This document shows, one piece after another, positions 1-7,959 of a DNA stretch of 64,000 bases (within the stretch, counting starts at the first letter, position 1; each line of letters begins with the position of its first letter). This DNA comes from JACMNW01 sp031402355. GTDB lineage: Bacteria > Pseudomonadota > Alphaproteobacteria > Rhodobacterales > Rhodobacteraceae. The notes under the pieces were generated by a model. That model was not told the origin of the DNA and made no database searches. It saw nothing but the letters and a program-made list of their open reading frames with translations. Location of the stretch: NCBI GenBank assembly GCA_031402355.1, contig JANNSG010000085.1:1-64000 (forward strand), read 5' to 3'. The position numbers and the translations under genes were made by a program.

Positions 1-26
1 ACTACATGCGGTATAGGTTCGGAAAA

Positions 27-112
27 TGGTGCCCAAGGCGAGATTCGAACTCGCACACCCGTTAAGGCGGAGGATTTTGAGTCCCCTGCGTCTACCGTTC
101 CGCCACTTGGGC
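27..112 (-). tRNA. tRNA-Leu (anticodon CAA)
   Basis: Read on the minus strand this folds as a class II tRNA. It has a GCCCAAG/CTTGGGC acceptor stem, an encoded CCA end at 27-29, a T arm with GTTCGAATC, and a long variable arm typical of leucine tRNAs. The anticodon stem GGGGA/TCCTC encloses the loop CTCAAAA, which gives anticodon CAA (reads UUG). It lies downstream of the ypfJ-like gene on the same strand, with a hairpin between them. Confidence 0.95.
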
Positions 113-141
113 TTGTTTGCGCCGTTTATCTGCCGCGGCAA

Positions 142-164
142 GGCGCGTCAATTGCTGACGCGCC
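142..164 (-). terminator. hairpin terminator after the ypfJ-like gene
   Basis: A perfect 9-bp stem (GGCGCGTCA / TGACGCGCC) with a 5-base loop lies 4 bases past the ypfJ-like stop codon. There is no good U-tract, so termination strength is uncertain. Confidence 0.55.
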
Positions 165-167
165 CTA

Positions 168-1013
168 TTACAGATCATTCGTTGAAAAGGTGTCACATTG
201 GGCCATCTGGCCCGATTGCAGCCCGCGCAAAAACCATTCGGACCGTTGTTCAGACGTGCCATGCGTAAAGGTATGCGGCATCGGGCGCTGGCCTGCGTTG
301 CGTTGCAATGTGTCATCACCGATTTGGCGCGCGGCGTTGATCGCCTCTTCCAGATCGGCGCGGTCGATGGTGCCAAACTGCTGCGCCACTTCGCGCGCCC
401 AGATGCCGGAAAAACAGTCTGCTTGCAGTTCAACGCGCACCGAGACGGCATTGCTTTCTTCTTCGCTGACACTCTGGCGCACTTGGTTGGCCTTCGCCAG
501 GATACCAAGTTCATCCTGCACATGGTGGCCGATTTCATGCGCCACCACATAGGCCGCCGCAAAATCACCTTTGGCACCCAAACGTGATTCGAGGGTCGCA
601 AAGAATTCAGTGTCCAAGTAGGCTTTTTTGTCACCGGGACAATAGAATGGGCCGGAGGCGCCGCTGGCAGACCCACAGGGTGATTGGGTGGCGCCTTTGA
701 ACAGCACAAGAACCGCAGGGGTATAGGCACGGCCGAGCTGTTCTTTGAACACCTTGGCCCAAACCTCTTCGGTATCGGCAAGGGTGACGGAGACAAATTC
801 ACCAGCAGCAACGTCTTCTTGGGTCATCTCAACTGACCCGCTGCCGCCGCCCGCGCCACCACCGCTTACAAAACTGGAGACATCAATGCCGAAATACCAG
901 CCCGCCAGCAGCAGCACAATGGCACCGATGCCGCCAATGCCACCCGCCCGACCGACGCCCGCGCTCCGGCGATCTTCGATATTGCGGCTGCCGCGTCTGC
1001 CTTTCCATTCCAT
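168..1013 (-). CDS. ypfJ: YpfJ-family neutral zinc metallopeptidase
   Basis: A 281-residue membrane-anchored protein. The N-terminus is basic, followed by a glycine-rich stretch and one hydrophobic segment (about residues 28-42), then a Gly/Ser linker and a soluble domain. A zinc-protease HEXXH motif (HEIGH, residues 159-163) sits after a Cys pair (C113, C125), the arrangement of the YpfJ/zinc_peptidase family. The physiological substrate of this family is unknown. I chose the ATG at 1013 because GGGGG precedes it by 7 bases and the protein starts MEWKGRRGSR as in relatives; a longer in-frame reading to 1160 would overlap the divergent yqaA-like gene. Confidence 0.88.
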   Translation of the reverse strand: MEWKGRRGSRNIEDRRSAGVGRAGGIGGIGAIVLLLAGWYFGIDVSSFVSGGGAGGGSGSVEMTQEDVAAGEFVSVTLADTEEVWAKVFKEQLGRAYTPAVLVLFKGATQSPCGSASGASGPFYCPGDKKAYLDTEFFATLESRLGAKGDFAAAYVVAHEIGHHVQDELGILAKANQVRQSVSEEESNAVSVRVELQADCFSGIWAREVAQQFGTIDRADLEEAINAARQIGDDTLQRNAGQRPMPHTFTHGTSEQRSEWFLRGLQSGQMAQCDTFSTNDL

Positions 1014-1149
1014 CGTCAAACCCCCATCACGATTACGCGTTAACCCTAGCGGCAGTTGGTGATCATGATAAGCCCCCTTTTCGCGGCATTTTCCTTGACG
1101 CGATGGGCCGCGCGTGGCCATTGGGCGCGAAGACTGCAAAGGGTTGACG

Positions 1150-1734
1150 ATGTTTCGCAAGCTTTATGACTGGACGTTGCGATGGGCAGCATCACGCCAT
1201 GCCGACACCGCTCTGGGGGTGGTATCCTTTGTCGAAAGCAGCGTGTTTCCGGTGCCTGCCGAGGTGTTGTTCGTGCCGATGGTGCTGTCACGCCCCGAAC
1301 GAGCGATGCGTTATGCGCTGATTGCCTCAGTAGCGTCTGTGCTGGGCGGCGTTGCGGGATGGATGATCGGGTTTTACGGATTTGATCTGGTGGCACTGCC
1401 GATCTTGGACTTTTACGGCAAGGTCGATGAGTTTGACGCGCTGAAGGCAAAAACCGGGGATGGGGCCATTCTGGCGATGTTGGTTACATCCGGATTGGCG
1501 CATCTGCCGCCGATGAAGGTGGTGACAATTCTGTCGGGCGTCATCGCGTTTGACCTGAAGCTGTTTATCCTGTCGGCAATCATTGCGCGCGGCGGAAAGT
1601 TCTTTCTGCTGGCATGGGCGGTGCGCAAATACGGCGAAGCTGTCGTGAAAGTGATCGAGCGGCGCTTTGCCTATGTTGCAGTTGGTGGCGCTGTACTGCT
1701 TGGTCTGGTATGGTTGGGGTGGAAATTGCTATGA
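1150..1734 (+). CDS. yqaA: YqaA-family inner membrane protein (VTT/DedA-like)
   Basis: A 194-residue multi-spanning membrane protein with about four hydrophobic helices. The motif near residues 32-40 (ESSVFPVPAE) and the later G-x-F-x-G-like repeat pattern match the YqaA/VTT (SNARE-associated, DedA-like) family, whose members are linked to lipid scrambling or transport and membrane homeostasis. Start chosen at the ATG of MFRKLYD, with AAAGGG just upstream. Its stop overlaps the dsbB-like start by 4 bases (ATGA), so the two are probably translationally coupled. The exact substrate is unknown. Confidence 0.82.
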   Translation: MFRKLYDWTLRWAASRHADTALGVVSFVESSVFPVPAEVLFVPMVLSRPERAMRYALIASVASVLGGVAGWMIGFYGFDLVALPILDFYGKVDEFDALKAKTGDGAILAMLVTSGLAHLPPMKVVTILSGVIAFDLKLFILSAIIARGGKFFLLAWAVRKYGEAVVKVIERRFAYVAVGGAVLLGLVWLGWKLL

Positions 1735-2198
1735 AACTGTCTTTGACGCGTAGCCAATTGATCTTGCTTGCAACCCTTGGGTCGGCGGCATTGCTGGCGG
1801 GGGCGTTTATATTTCAGGCCATCGGGTATGCGCCGTGCAAGATGTGCCTCTGGCAGCGCTGGCCGCATGCGGCGGCGGTGCTGATTGGAGGTGCCGCTTT
1901 GGCCTTTGGCGGGCGGGTTTGGGCTTATTTCGGGGCCATGGCGGCGTTAACCACATCCGGGCTTGGAATCTATCACACCGGGGTTGAACGCAATTGGTGG
2001 GACGGGCCAACCACCTGCACATCGGGGTCTATCGCCGGAGTTGATCCGGAGGCTTTGCTGGAGCAAATTCTTGCCGCCCCTTTGGTGCGCTGCGACGACG
2101 TGGCGTGGCAGTTGATGGGGCTTTCGATGGCGTCGTGGAACGCGGTGGCGTCCCTGATCTTGGTGGTCATCTGGATCACCGCAAGGCGCGCCGCTTAA
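1731..2198 (+). CDS. dsbB: DsbB-family disulfide bond formation protein
   Basis: A 155-residue inner membrane protein with four predicted helices. It carries the DsbB redox CXXC (C36-K-M-C39, in the PCKMCLWQRWPH context typical of DsbB) and a second cysteine pair, C96 and C121, in the second periplasmic loop. The family reoxidises DsbA and passes electrons to quinones. The start follows from the 4-base overlap with the upstream yqaA-like stop. The 3' end converges with the dGTPase-like gene: the two stop codons overlap at 2195-2198, leaving no terminator space. Confidence 0.9.
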   Translation: MKLSLTRSQLILLATLGSAALLAGAFIFQAIGYAPCKMCLWQRWPHAAAVLIGGAALAFGGRVWAYFGAMAALTTSGLGIYHTGVERNWWDGPTTCTSGSIAGVDPEALLEQILAAPLVRCDDVAWQLMGLSMASWNAVASLILVVIWITARRAA

Positions 2199-3352
2199 CC
2201 CAACAGGCGCGCGTGTTCTTGTAGCGCAAACCGATCCGTCATGCCTGAAACATAATCCGCAACAATGCGGGCGAGTTCCACCTCGCCTTTTGCGGCCTCA
2301 ACATCGGTGCGCCATTCTTGCGGTAAGTGTTCAGGTTGCGACATGAACAACGGGAACAGGCCTTCGACCACTTCTGTTACCCGAGCGCGCTCCAACATCA
2401 CCGACGGCGCGCGGTACATCCGGGTGAACAGAAAGCTGCGAATGGCTTTCAGTTCCTGATAAAGCGGCTTGGAAAACCGGATTACCGTGCCTTCCATCGC
2501 GCGGATGTCATCGACGGATTTCGGTTGTGCGGCGTCAAGGCGGTTCTTGGCCACGGCGATCACGTCTTCGACCATGCGGCCAAAGACGCGGCGCAATGCC
2601 TCGTGTCGCCTCCGCATTTTATCGAGGCCGGGGTAAAGAGCGTCCACCTCGGCGAAGGCGGGGCCAGTGACGGGCAGGTCCATCAGGTCGGCCTCGGTGA
2701 ACAGCCCGGACCTGAGGCCATCATGCAGATCGTGATGCGAATAGGCGACATCATCAGCAATGGCGGCCACTTGCGCCTCGGCGCTGGCGAAGCTGTGCAG
2801 TTCCAGATCCCATTCGGCATTCGCCTGAACCAGCGCATAGGGAAGCGGGTCGGCATTTCGTGCAAAGGGGCCAATCAGCGGGCCGTTGTGTTTGGCGATG
2901 CCTTCAAGGGCTTCCCATGTCAGGTTGAGCCCGTCAAAATCGGCATAATGACGTTCCAGCCGGGTGACGATGCGGATCGCCTGAGCGTTGTGATCAAAGC
3001 CGCCGTAAGGGGCCATCAGGGTGCCAAGGGCATCTTCGCCGGTATGGCCAAAGGGGGTATGGCCCAGATCATGCGCCAGCGCGATCGCTTCGGCCAGATC
3101 GGTGTTCAGGCCCAGCACACCGGCCACGGTGCGGGCGACCTGCGCCACTTCGATGGAATGGGTCAGGCGGGTGCGGTAATAGTCACCCTCATGTTCGACA
3201 AAGACCTGGGTCTTGTGTTTCAGGCGCCGAAACGCAGAAGAATGGATGACCCGGTCACGATCGCGCTGAAACGGCGACCGGAAAGACGACATCCGTTCGC
3301 TATGAAGCCTGCCGCGTGAGGCGTCGGGTTGGCAGGCATAAGGGGCTAGCAT
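2195..3352 (-). CDS. dgt: deoxyguanosinetriphosphate triphosphohydrolase-like protein
   Basis: A 385-residue HD-domain protein. It has the N-terminal signature SPFQRDRDRVIHSSAFRRLK and metal-binding His65 and HD pair H94-D95 (AHDLGHTPFGH), all typical of type 2 dGTPase-like proteins. The enzymes hydrolyse dNTPs to deoxynucleoside and tripolyphosphate and influence nucleotide pools. Length matches the roughly 380-residue bacterial subgroup rather than the roughly 500-residue E. coli Dgt. It is divergent from erpA, with 75 bases between starts. True substrate preference cannot be read from sequence. Confidence 0.92.
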   Translation of the reverse strand: MLAPYACQPDASRGRLHSERMSSFRSPFQRDRDRVIHSSAFRRLKHKTQVFVEHEGDYYRTRLTHSIEVAQVARTVAGVLGLNTDLAEAIALAHDLGHTPFGHTGEDALGTLMAPYGGFDHNAQAIRIVTRLERHYADFDGLNLTWEALEGIAKHNGPLIGPFARNADPLPYALVQANAEWDLELHSFASAEAQVAAIADDVAYSHHDLHDGLRSGLFTEADLMDLPVTGPAFAEVDALYPGLDKMRRRHEALRRVFGRMVEDVIAVAKNRLDAAQPKSVDDIRAMEGTVIRFSKPLYQELKAIRSFLFTRMYRAPSVMLERARVTEVVEGLFPLFMSQPEHLPQEWRTDVEAAKGEVELARIVADYVSGMTDRFALQEHARLLG

Positions 3353-3427
3353 GATTGCGCCTGTTCTTGCGGGTTCGTCTGATGCATCCTATATGAAGAT
3401 GGCAACCAAATTGATACGGGTTTTCGC

Positions 3428-3763
3428 ATGACCTCGCTTACCCTTCCGCCGAAAGTGACCGACCGCGCCTTTGCACGACTGGTCGAAATTGCAGCAGCCA
3501 CCGGGGATACCCGTGCCTTGCGCGTTGCCGTCGAAGGCGGCGGCTGTTCGGGTTTTCAATATGACATCCGCCTTGATGAAGCCGCGAGCGATGATCTGGT
3601 GTTGGAAAAGGGCAGCGCCCGCGTGCTGGTGGATGCCGTATCGCTGCCGTTTCTTGCCAATGCAGTGATTGACTATTCCGAGGAACTGATCGGCGCGCGG
3701 TTTGTGATCGAAAATCCGAATGCGTCAAGTTCCTGCGGCTGTGGCACGTCTTTTTCGATCTGA
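3428..3763 (+). CDS. erpA: A-type iron-sulfur carrier protein (ErpA/IscA family)
   Basis: A 111-residue HesB/IscA-type protein with all three conserved cysteines: C40 in GGGCSGFQY, and C103 and C105 in the C-terminal SCGCGTSF. A-type carriers receive Fe-S clusters from the scaffold and deliver them to apo-targets. Length is normal for the family. In this lineage a lone A-type protein next to xthA is usually called ErpA, but IscA cannot be excluded on sequence alone. No other isc/suf genes lie nearby. Confidence 0.9.
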   Translation: MTSLTLPPKVTDRAFARLVEIAAATGDTRALRVAVEGGGCSGFQYDIRLDEAASDDLVLEKGSARVLVDAVSLPFLANAVIDYSEELIGARFVIENPNASSSCGCGTSFSI

Positions 3764-3863
3764 CCTGACGTCTGTTATCTCGATAATTCGAAAACGCGCT
3801 CTGGCCGCGACCGCCAGTCACCCTATGTTCCGTTTTGCGACACGACGTGGGGGCGCCAAAACT

Positions 3864-4583
3864 ATGCAATCAATTCTGATCCTTGGCTCTGGCCCGTCTG
3901 TCATACAGGCGCAATCCTGGCCGCGCGCAGGCTTTGACCATATCTTGGCCATCAACAACGCGTGGCAGGTGCGCCCCGATTGGGATGCGCTGATCCATCC
4001 GTGGGATTTTCCGCAAGATCGCAGGCCAGTGCCCGGACCCAATCAGGCCCTGGTGACGCAAGACAGCTTTGTGCCCGCCCAGAACGCCTATGGCGGCTTT
4101 GTCTATGCGGGCGGCACTATGGCCTTTACTGCAGGGTACTATGCCCTGCACACGCATCGCCCCCGGGTGATTGCGATGCTGGGATGCGACATGCATTACC
4201 CGGCAAATGGCCCGACCCATTTCTATGGCAAAGGCTCGGCCGACCCGCTGCGCAATGACATTTCCCTGCAATCGCTGGAAGCTAAATCGGCACGGCTGAT
4301 GATTTTGGCCGCGATGCAGGGCTGTGCGATGGTCAATCTGTCAAGCAGGCCTTCGCGGCTGCTGTTTGCGCGTATCACCCGCCAGTCCATGCGTCATGTC
4401 ACGCCACAAGCCTATTGCACGCAATTGGCCGCCGAGGCGCAGGCGATGGAAGCCGAGCTTGGTTATTTCGTGCCCTCCGGGCGGTATTGGGAACATCTGG
4501 ATCAATTTGACCCGGCCAAATTGGCGAAACTTGATGCGCTATGGTATGCGGCGGCCACCCAACCTTTGCGACAATCGGCCTGA
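3864..4583 (+). CDS. conserved hypothetical protein, Rossmann-like
   Basis: A 239-residue protein of unknown function. It opens with a beta strand and glycine-rich turn (MQSILILGSGPS), followed by an INNAW segment and later ALGCDMHYP, where a Cys-Asp pair follows a hydrophobic strand. The layout recalls the DUF115/6-hydroxymethylpterin-kinase-like or glycosyl-transferring Rossmann folds seen in motility and capsule clusters, but I cannot assign it. No signal peptide or membrane helix. I used the ATG at 3864 because the reading upstream is low-complexity and out of family character. It lies between erpA and xthA on the same strand. Confidence 0.7.
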   Translation: MQSILILGSGPSVIQAQSWPRAGFDHILAINNAWQVRPDWDALIHPWDFPQDRRPVPGPNQALVTQDSFVPAQNAYGGFVYAGGTMAFTAGYYALHTHRPRVIAMLGCDMHYPANGPTHFYGKGSADPLRNDISLQSLEAKSARLMILAAMQGCAMVNLSSRPSRLLFARITRQSMRHVTPQAYCTQLAAEAQAMEAELGYFVPSGRYWEHLDQFDPAKLAKLDALWYAAATQPLRQSA

Positions 4584-4642
4584 CGCGGTTCTTGTGCGGC
4601 GCGGTCTGGCCCCTTAGAACAGGGTGAAACCGGGGGCATGCC

Positions 4643-5422
4643 ATGAAACTTGCAACGTTCAACATCAATGGCATCAAGGCGCGCATCGACGCCCTGCCCG
4701 CCTGGCTTACTGCCGCCCAGCCCGATGCGGTTTGCCTGCAGGAAATCAAATCGGTGGACGATGCCTTTCCACGAAGTGTGTTCGAGGACATGGGCTACCG
4801 GGTTGAAACCCATGGTCAGAAGGGCTTTAACGGCGTCGCGATTTTGTCGAAACTGCCGCTGGAGGATGTGACACGCGGTCTGCCGGGAGACCCCGAGGAC
4901 ACGCAGGCGCGTTGGATCGAAGCGACGGTGATCGGAGGCAAAGCCGTGCGGCTATGCGGGCTTTACCTGCCCAATGGCAACCCGGCGCCGGGACCTAAAT
5001 ATGATTACAAGTTGGCTTGGATGGCCCGGATGGAAGCCCGCGCGCGAAGCCTTATGGCGCAGGAAGAACCGTTTGTGATGGCAGGGGATTACAACGTGAT
5101 CCCGCAGGCCGAGGACGCCGCCAAACCGCAAGCCTGGGCCGAAGACGCGCTGTTCTTGCCACAAACCCGCAGCGCTTACCGCAGGATCCTGAACCTTGGT
5201 TTCACCGAGGCATTTCACACGCGCCATCCAGAGCCCGGCCATTTCAGCTTTTGGGATTATCAGGCTGGCGCATGGGAGCGCAACAATGGCATCCGCATCG
5301 ACCATATGCTGCTGTCGCCACAAGCGGCTGATCTGCTGCTCGACGCGCAGATTGACCGCGACGTGCGGGCGGGCGACAAGCCGTCAGACCATGTTCCGGT
5401 CTGGATCCGGCTTGCCGCCTAG
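4643..5422 (+). CDS. xthA: exodeoxyribonuclease III (AP endonuclease)
   Basis: A 259-residue Exo III-family metalloenzyme for base excision repair: it cleaves 5' to abasic sites and removes 3' blocking groups. Diagnostic elements are the N-terminal TFNINGIKAR, the metal-binding E34 in CLQEIKS, a GDYN motif in the middle of the protein, and the C-terminal catalytic SDHVP (D249-H250). Length is close to other XthA proteins. The start ATG is spaced from a purine-rich AGGGTG. It converges with the YHS gene. Confidence 0.95.
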   Translation: MKLATFNINGIKARIDALPAWLTAAQPDAVCLQEIKSVDDAFPRSVFEDMGYRVETHGQKGFNGVAILSKLPLEDVTRGLPGDPEDTQARWIEATVIGGKAVRLCGLYLPNGNPAPGPKYDYKLAWMARMEARARSLMAQEEPFVMAGDYNVIPQAEDAAKPQAWAEDALFLPQTRSAYRRILNLGFTEAFHTRHPEPGHFSFWDYQAGAWERNNGIRIDHMLLSPQAADLLLDAQIDRDVRAGDKPSDHVPVWIRLAA

Positions 5423-5441
5423 GGTGCCAGCTTTGCGTGGA

Positions 5442-5464
5442 CAGTACCGCGGGGCAGTACCGCG
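5442..5464. repeat. 10-bp tandem direct repeat CAGTACCGCG
   Basis: Two exact copies of CAGTACCGCG (5442-5451 and 5455-5464) are separated by GGG, giving a 13-bp period. They lie in the 80-base gap between the convergent xthA and YHS genes. Function unknown. Confidence 0.6.
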
Positions 5465-5502
5465 CAGGATAGTCCTACGCGAAGGAAACCCTGTGACGCC
5501 TG

Positions 5503-6051
5503 TTATTGCAGCGGCTGCGGATGGCTGATCTTGACATCCGGGTCTTCGGCATGACGGTAGAGCGTCACCGACCCGTCGACCAGCCCGGCAGAGACTGTCG
5601 GCCAGTTTGTCTGAGCGGCCAGAATGCGCTTGTCTTTTTCGGCCAGAAATTCCGACCGGGTGTCTTCGCTATAGTTCAGGTACAATGCGTCGTCGATCAC
5701 CGACCAGCCGTTGACGAAATCGACATCTGCCGCGTAACCTTCTGAAACGGCATAGGAACACCATCCGTTGTTCTTGGGGGCATAGCGCGTCGGATCGGCA
5801 CTGAAGGTATCCGCGTTGGCCTGGCTGGTGAACAGCCAGCTTGCCCCTTCATAATCTACTGCGAATGCAGCATCGCCTTTTGCGGGTTTCGCGTCGGCGA
5901 AATAAGCAACCACATCAAAGCCGTCCATCGCAACACCGTCTGCGGTCTGGTTGAGCGGCGGTTTGGTTTCAGCAAGAGCCATGGTTGCGCCAAGCATAAG
6001 TAACAAGCCAACAGCTGCGCCCCTTAGAATAGCACGAATAGATTGAATCAT
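5503..6051 (-). CDS. exported YHS domain protein
   Basis: A 182-residue protein with a Sec signal peptide (hydrophobic segment about residues 10-25, probable cleavage after ALA at 27). A YHS domain covers roughly residues 33-105, including GFDVVAYF and WLFTSQANADTFSADPTRYAP, with a single conserved-looking Cys (NGWCSY). YHS domains are associated with metal or heme handling; the substrate here is unknown. A strong AGGGGGA ribosome binding site precedes the ATG. It lies downstream of the FAD monooxygenase gene on the same strand with a 109-base gap. Confidence 0.85.
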   Translation of the reverse strand: MIQSIRAILRGAAVGLLLMLGATMALAETKPPLNQTADGVAMDGFDVVAYFADAKPAKGDAAFAVDYEGASWLFTSQANADTFSADPTRYAPKNNGWCSYAVSEGYAADVDFVNGWSVIDDALYLNYSEDTRSEFLAEKDKRILAAQTNWPTVSAGLVDGSVTLYRHAEDPDVKISHPQPLQ

Positions 6052-6160
6052 CGTTCAGTCCCCCTGTCTTTGATCGCCTTACGCTACTGGTCAGATATTT
6101 TTGCGTCATTGCACGTTCGATGAAATCAAAACACAAATCTGTGAACCTTCCAGTGCAATA

Positions 6161-7306
6161 TCACGGCGCTTCCGTCACGTTCTTGCGGTAAATCCAGTCA
6201 AAGCGTGCGAGGGGCCGCGCGGGCGTGACAATGGCCGCTGCCCGCATCACGGTCTGCAGGGCTATGCGGCGAGGGCCCGCAGCGTGGTAGATTTTGGCCG
6301 CGCTGTTGGCGGCCTCGACGATGCGGGTGGTGCGATCTTTGCGTGCGGCCTGATAGGCAGCAAGCGCCTTGGCCTGATCAGGTTTGCGCGCCAAAGCGTC
6401 TGCCAGCACCCAAGCATCTTCAAGCGCCATATTTGCACCCTGTGCCAGAAACGGCAGTGTCGGATGCGCCGCATCGCCCAGCAAGACCAGCCTGTCGCCA
6501 TACCAGTCTCTGGCCACCGGATGCCGGAACAGACCCCATAGGCCGACGTCCTGCACCTGCGCCAGCCAGGTCTGCACACGCGGCCCGAAGCCGGCGAAAG
6601 CCGCCCGCAGATGATCGGGATTGTCACTGTTTGACCAGCCCTCGGCAGCCCATGTCCCGCGTTCTTCAACGGCCACGATATTGCGCAAGATGCCGCCACG
6701 CAGCGGATAGCTGACCAGATGGCGGCCGGGACCCATGAACACTTCGGCGACGGTGGCGCCGCCATCACCCGGCAGCATGGCGCGCCAAGCCACCTGGCCG
6801 GTGTAAAACGGCGCAGCGGGCCCGTTCAACACGCCGCGAGCCTGTGATTTCACCCCGTCTGCGCCCACGATCAAGGCGGCATTCAGCACTTTGCCGTCGT
6901 GCAGGGCGACCCAACCCGGACCAACGGATTTGACTTCGGTTGCAAAGCGCAGGGTCACGCCGGCTTGTTGCGCGCCATCGGCAAGTAGACCGGTCAGATC
7001 GGCCCGGTGCAGCAGGCGGTAATCCTGTCCGGCCAGATCCATGTTCAGCAAGGCTACGCCCGCACTGTTGCGCAAGACAATACCCCGGTTCGCCAGCCCC
7101 GCCGTATCCAGTGCCGCGCCAAGACCCAGCGCCCGCAGCACGACCGCACCATTCGGGCTGATCTGAATGCCGGCCCCGACGTCCTGCAATTGGTGCGCTT
7201 GTTCCAGCACGGTAACATCGGCGCCGTGCAAGGCCAAGGCGCGCGCCACTGCCAGCCCGGCGATGCCCGCCCCGATCACGACAACGCTTTGGCCCATCAG
7301 CGCCAT
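6161..7306 (-). CDS. FAD-dependent aromatic-ring monooxygenase family protein
   Basis: A 381-residue flavoprotein of the salicylate/3-hydroxybenzoate hydroxylase group. Motifs in order: the dinucleotide-binding GAGIAGLAVARALALHG near the N-terminus, the internal GADGVKS (DG motif), and GDAAHPTLPFLAQGANMALED near residue 290, which binds the FAD ribityl chain. The family uses NAD(P)H and O2 to hydroxylate aromatic acids; the substrate cannot be assigned because no catabolic genes sit alongside. I chose the ATG at 7306 because longer readings run into the dksA-like gene and its terminator. Confidence 0.86.
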   Translation of the reverse strand: MALMGQSVVVIGAGIAGLAVARALALHGADVTVLEQAHQLQDVGAGIQISPNGAVVLRALGLGAALDTAGLANRGIVLRNSAGVALLNMDLAGQDYRLLHRADLTGLLADGAQQAGVTLRFATEVKSVGPGWVALHDGKVLNAALIVGADGVKSQARGVLNGPAAPFYTGQVAWRAMLPGDGGATVAEVFMGPGRHLVSYPLRGGILRNIVAVEERGTWAAEGWSNSDNPDHLRAAFAGFGPRVQTWLAQVQDVGLWGLFRHPVARDWYGDRLVLLGDAAHPTLPFLAQGANMALEDAWVLADALARKPDQAKALAAYQAARKDRTTRIVEAANSAAKIYHAAGPRRIALQTVMRAAAIVTPARPLARFDWIYRKNVTEAP

Positions 7307-7323
7307 TGCACCCCCAAAAGCAA

Positions 7324-7347
7324 AACGCCGGGGACGTCCCCGGCGTT
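7324..7347 (-). terminator. strong palindromic terminator after the dksA-like gene
   Basis: A 24-base perfect palindrome (AACGCCGGGGAC and its reverse complement) lies in the 58-base gap between the dksA-like stop and the monooxygenase start. On the minus strand T-rich stretches follow (TTTTGCTTTTG), as expected for an intrinsic terminator. Confidence 0.8.
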
Positions 7348-7364
7348 GCCTGTTGCTTTGCGCA

Positions 7365-7787
7365 TCAGTCTTCGCGGTGAACCCGTTCGCGGCGTTCATG
7401 CTTTTCTTGCGCTTCCAGCGTCATCACCGCAATCGGGCGGGCGTCCAGACGCTTGAGCGAGATCTGCTCGCCCGACACTTCGCAATAGCCAAACTCGCCG
7501 TTTTCAATGCGGCGCAATGCTGCGTCGATCTTGGACACCAGTTTGCGTTGCCTGTCGCGGGTGCGCAATTCAAGCGCACGGTCGGTTTCTTCGGACGCGC
7601 GGTCAGCGATATCAGGCACGTTGCGGCCCGAATCCTGCAGACCTTCGATGGTCTCAGCGCTTTGGCTCATCAATTCATTTTTCCAGACAATCAGCTTTCG
7701 GCGAAAATATTCCAACTGCCGATCATTCATGAAGGGTTCATTTTCGGCGGGCCGGTAATCGTCGGGAAGAAACACTTCTACCTTCAT
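7365..7787 (-). CDS. dksA: DksA-family RNA polymerase-binding transcription factor, zinc finger degenerate
   Basis: A 140-residue coiled-coil/zinc-finger protein that binds the RNA polymerase secondary channel and, with ppGpp, tunes rRNA and amino acid promoters. The coil-tip DxxDxA signature is present (D59, D62, A64). Of the four zinc-finger cysteines only C102 remains; the other three positions read S105, T123 and A126. Such one-cysteine DksA proteins are known in Rhodobacter-type bacteria. Two starts have good ribosome binding sites: MKVEVF at 7787 (GGAGAG) and MTDGPL at 7838 (AGGAG). I prefer 7787 because it matches usual family length. Confidence 0.88.
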   Translation of the reverse strand: MKVEVFLPDDYRPAENEPFMNDRQLEYFRRKLIVWKNELMSQSAETIEGLQDSGRNVPDIADRASEETDRALELRTRDRQRKLVSKIDAALRRIENGEFGYCEVSGEQISLKRLDARPIAVMTLEAQEKHERRERVHRED

Positions 7788-7959
7788 AACACCACTCTCC
7801 AAATTGCCGGAATACTCCGACAGGGGGCCATCTGTCATTGCATGCTCCTATTGAGGCGTCGTGTAGCGCAAGAATGTTCGATTGTCACTAGCGGTTGCGC
7901 CGAATTCGGCGGCCCGTTAGGCTTACCTTATCAATTCCTTATAGAGGCTTGTCCTGCCG

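Noticed and set aside
2327..3319. 330-codon plus-strand ORF opposite the dGTPase-like gene
   Set aside because: It is antisense to a gene with clear HD motifs; the sequence has no recognisable family features and is a shadow from GC-rich codon use.
7307..7399. Upstream extension of the FAD monooxygenase
   Set aside because: It would cover the dksA-like terminator and overlap the dksA-like stop; the ATG at 7306 gives the normal N-terminus.
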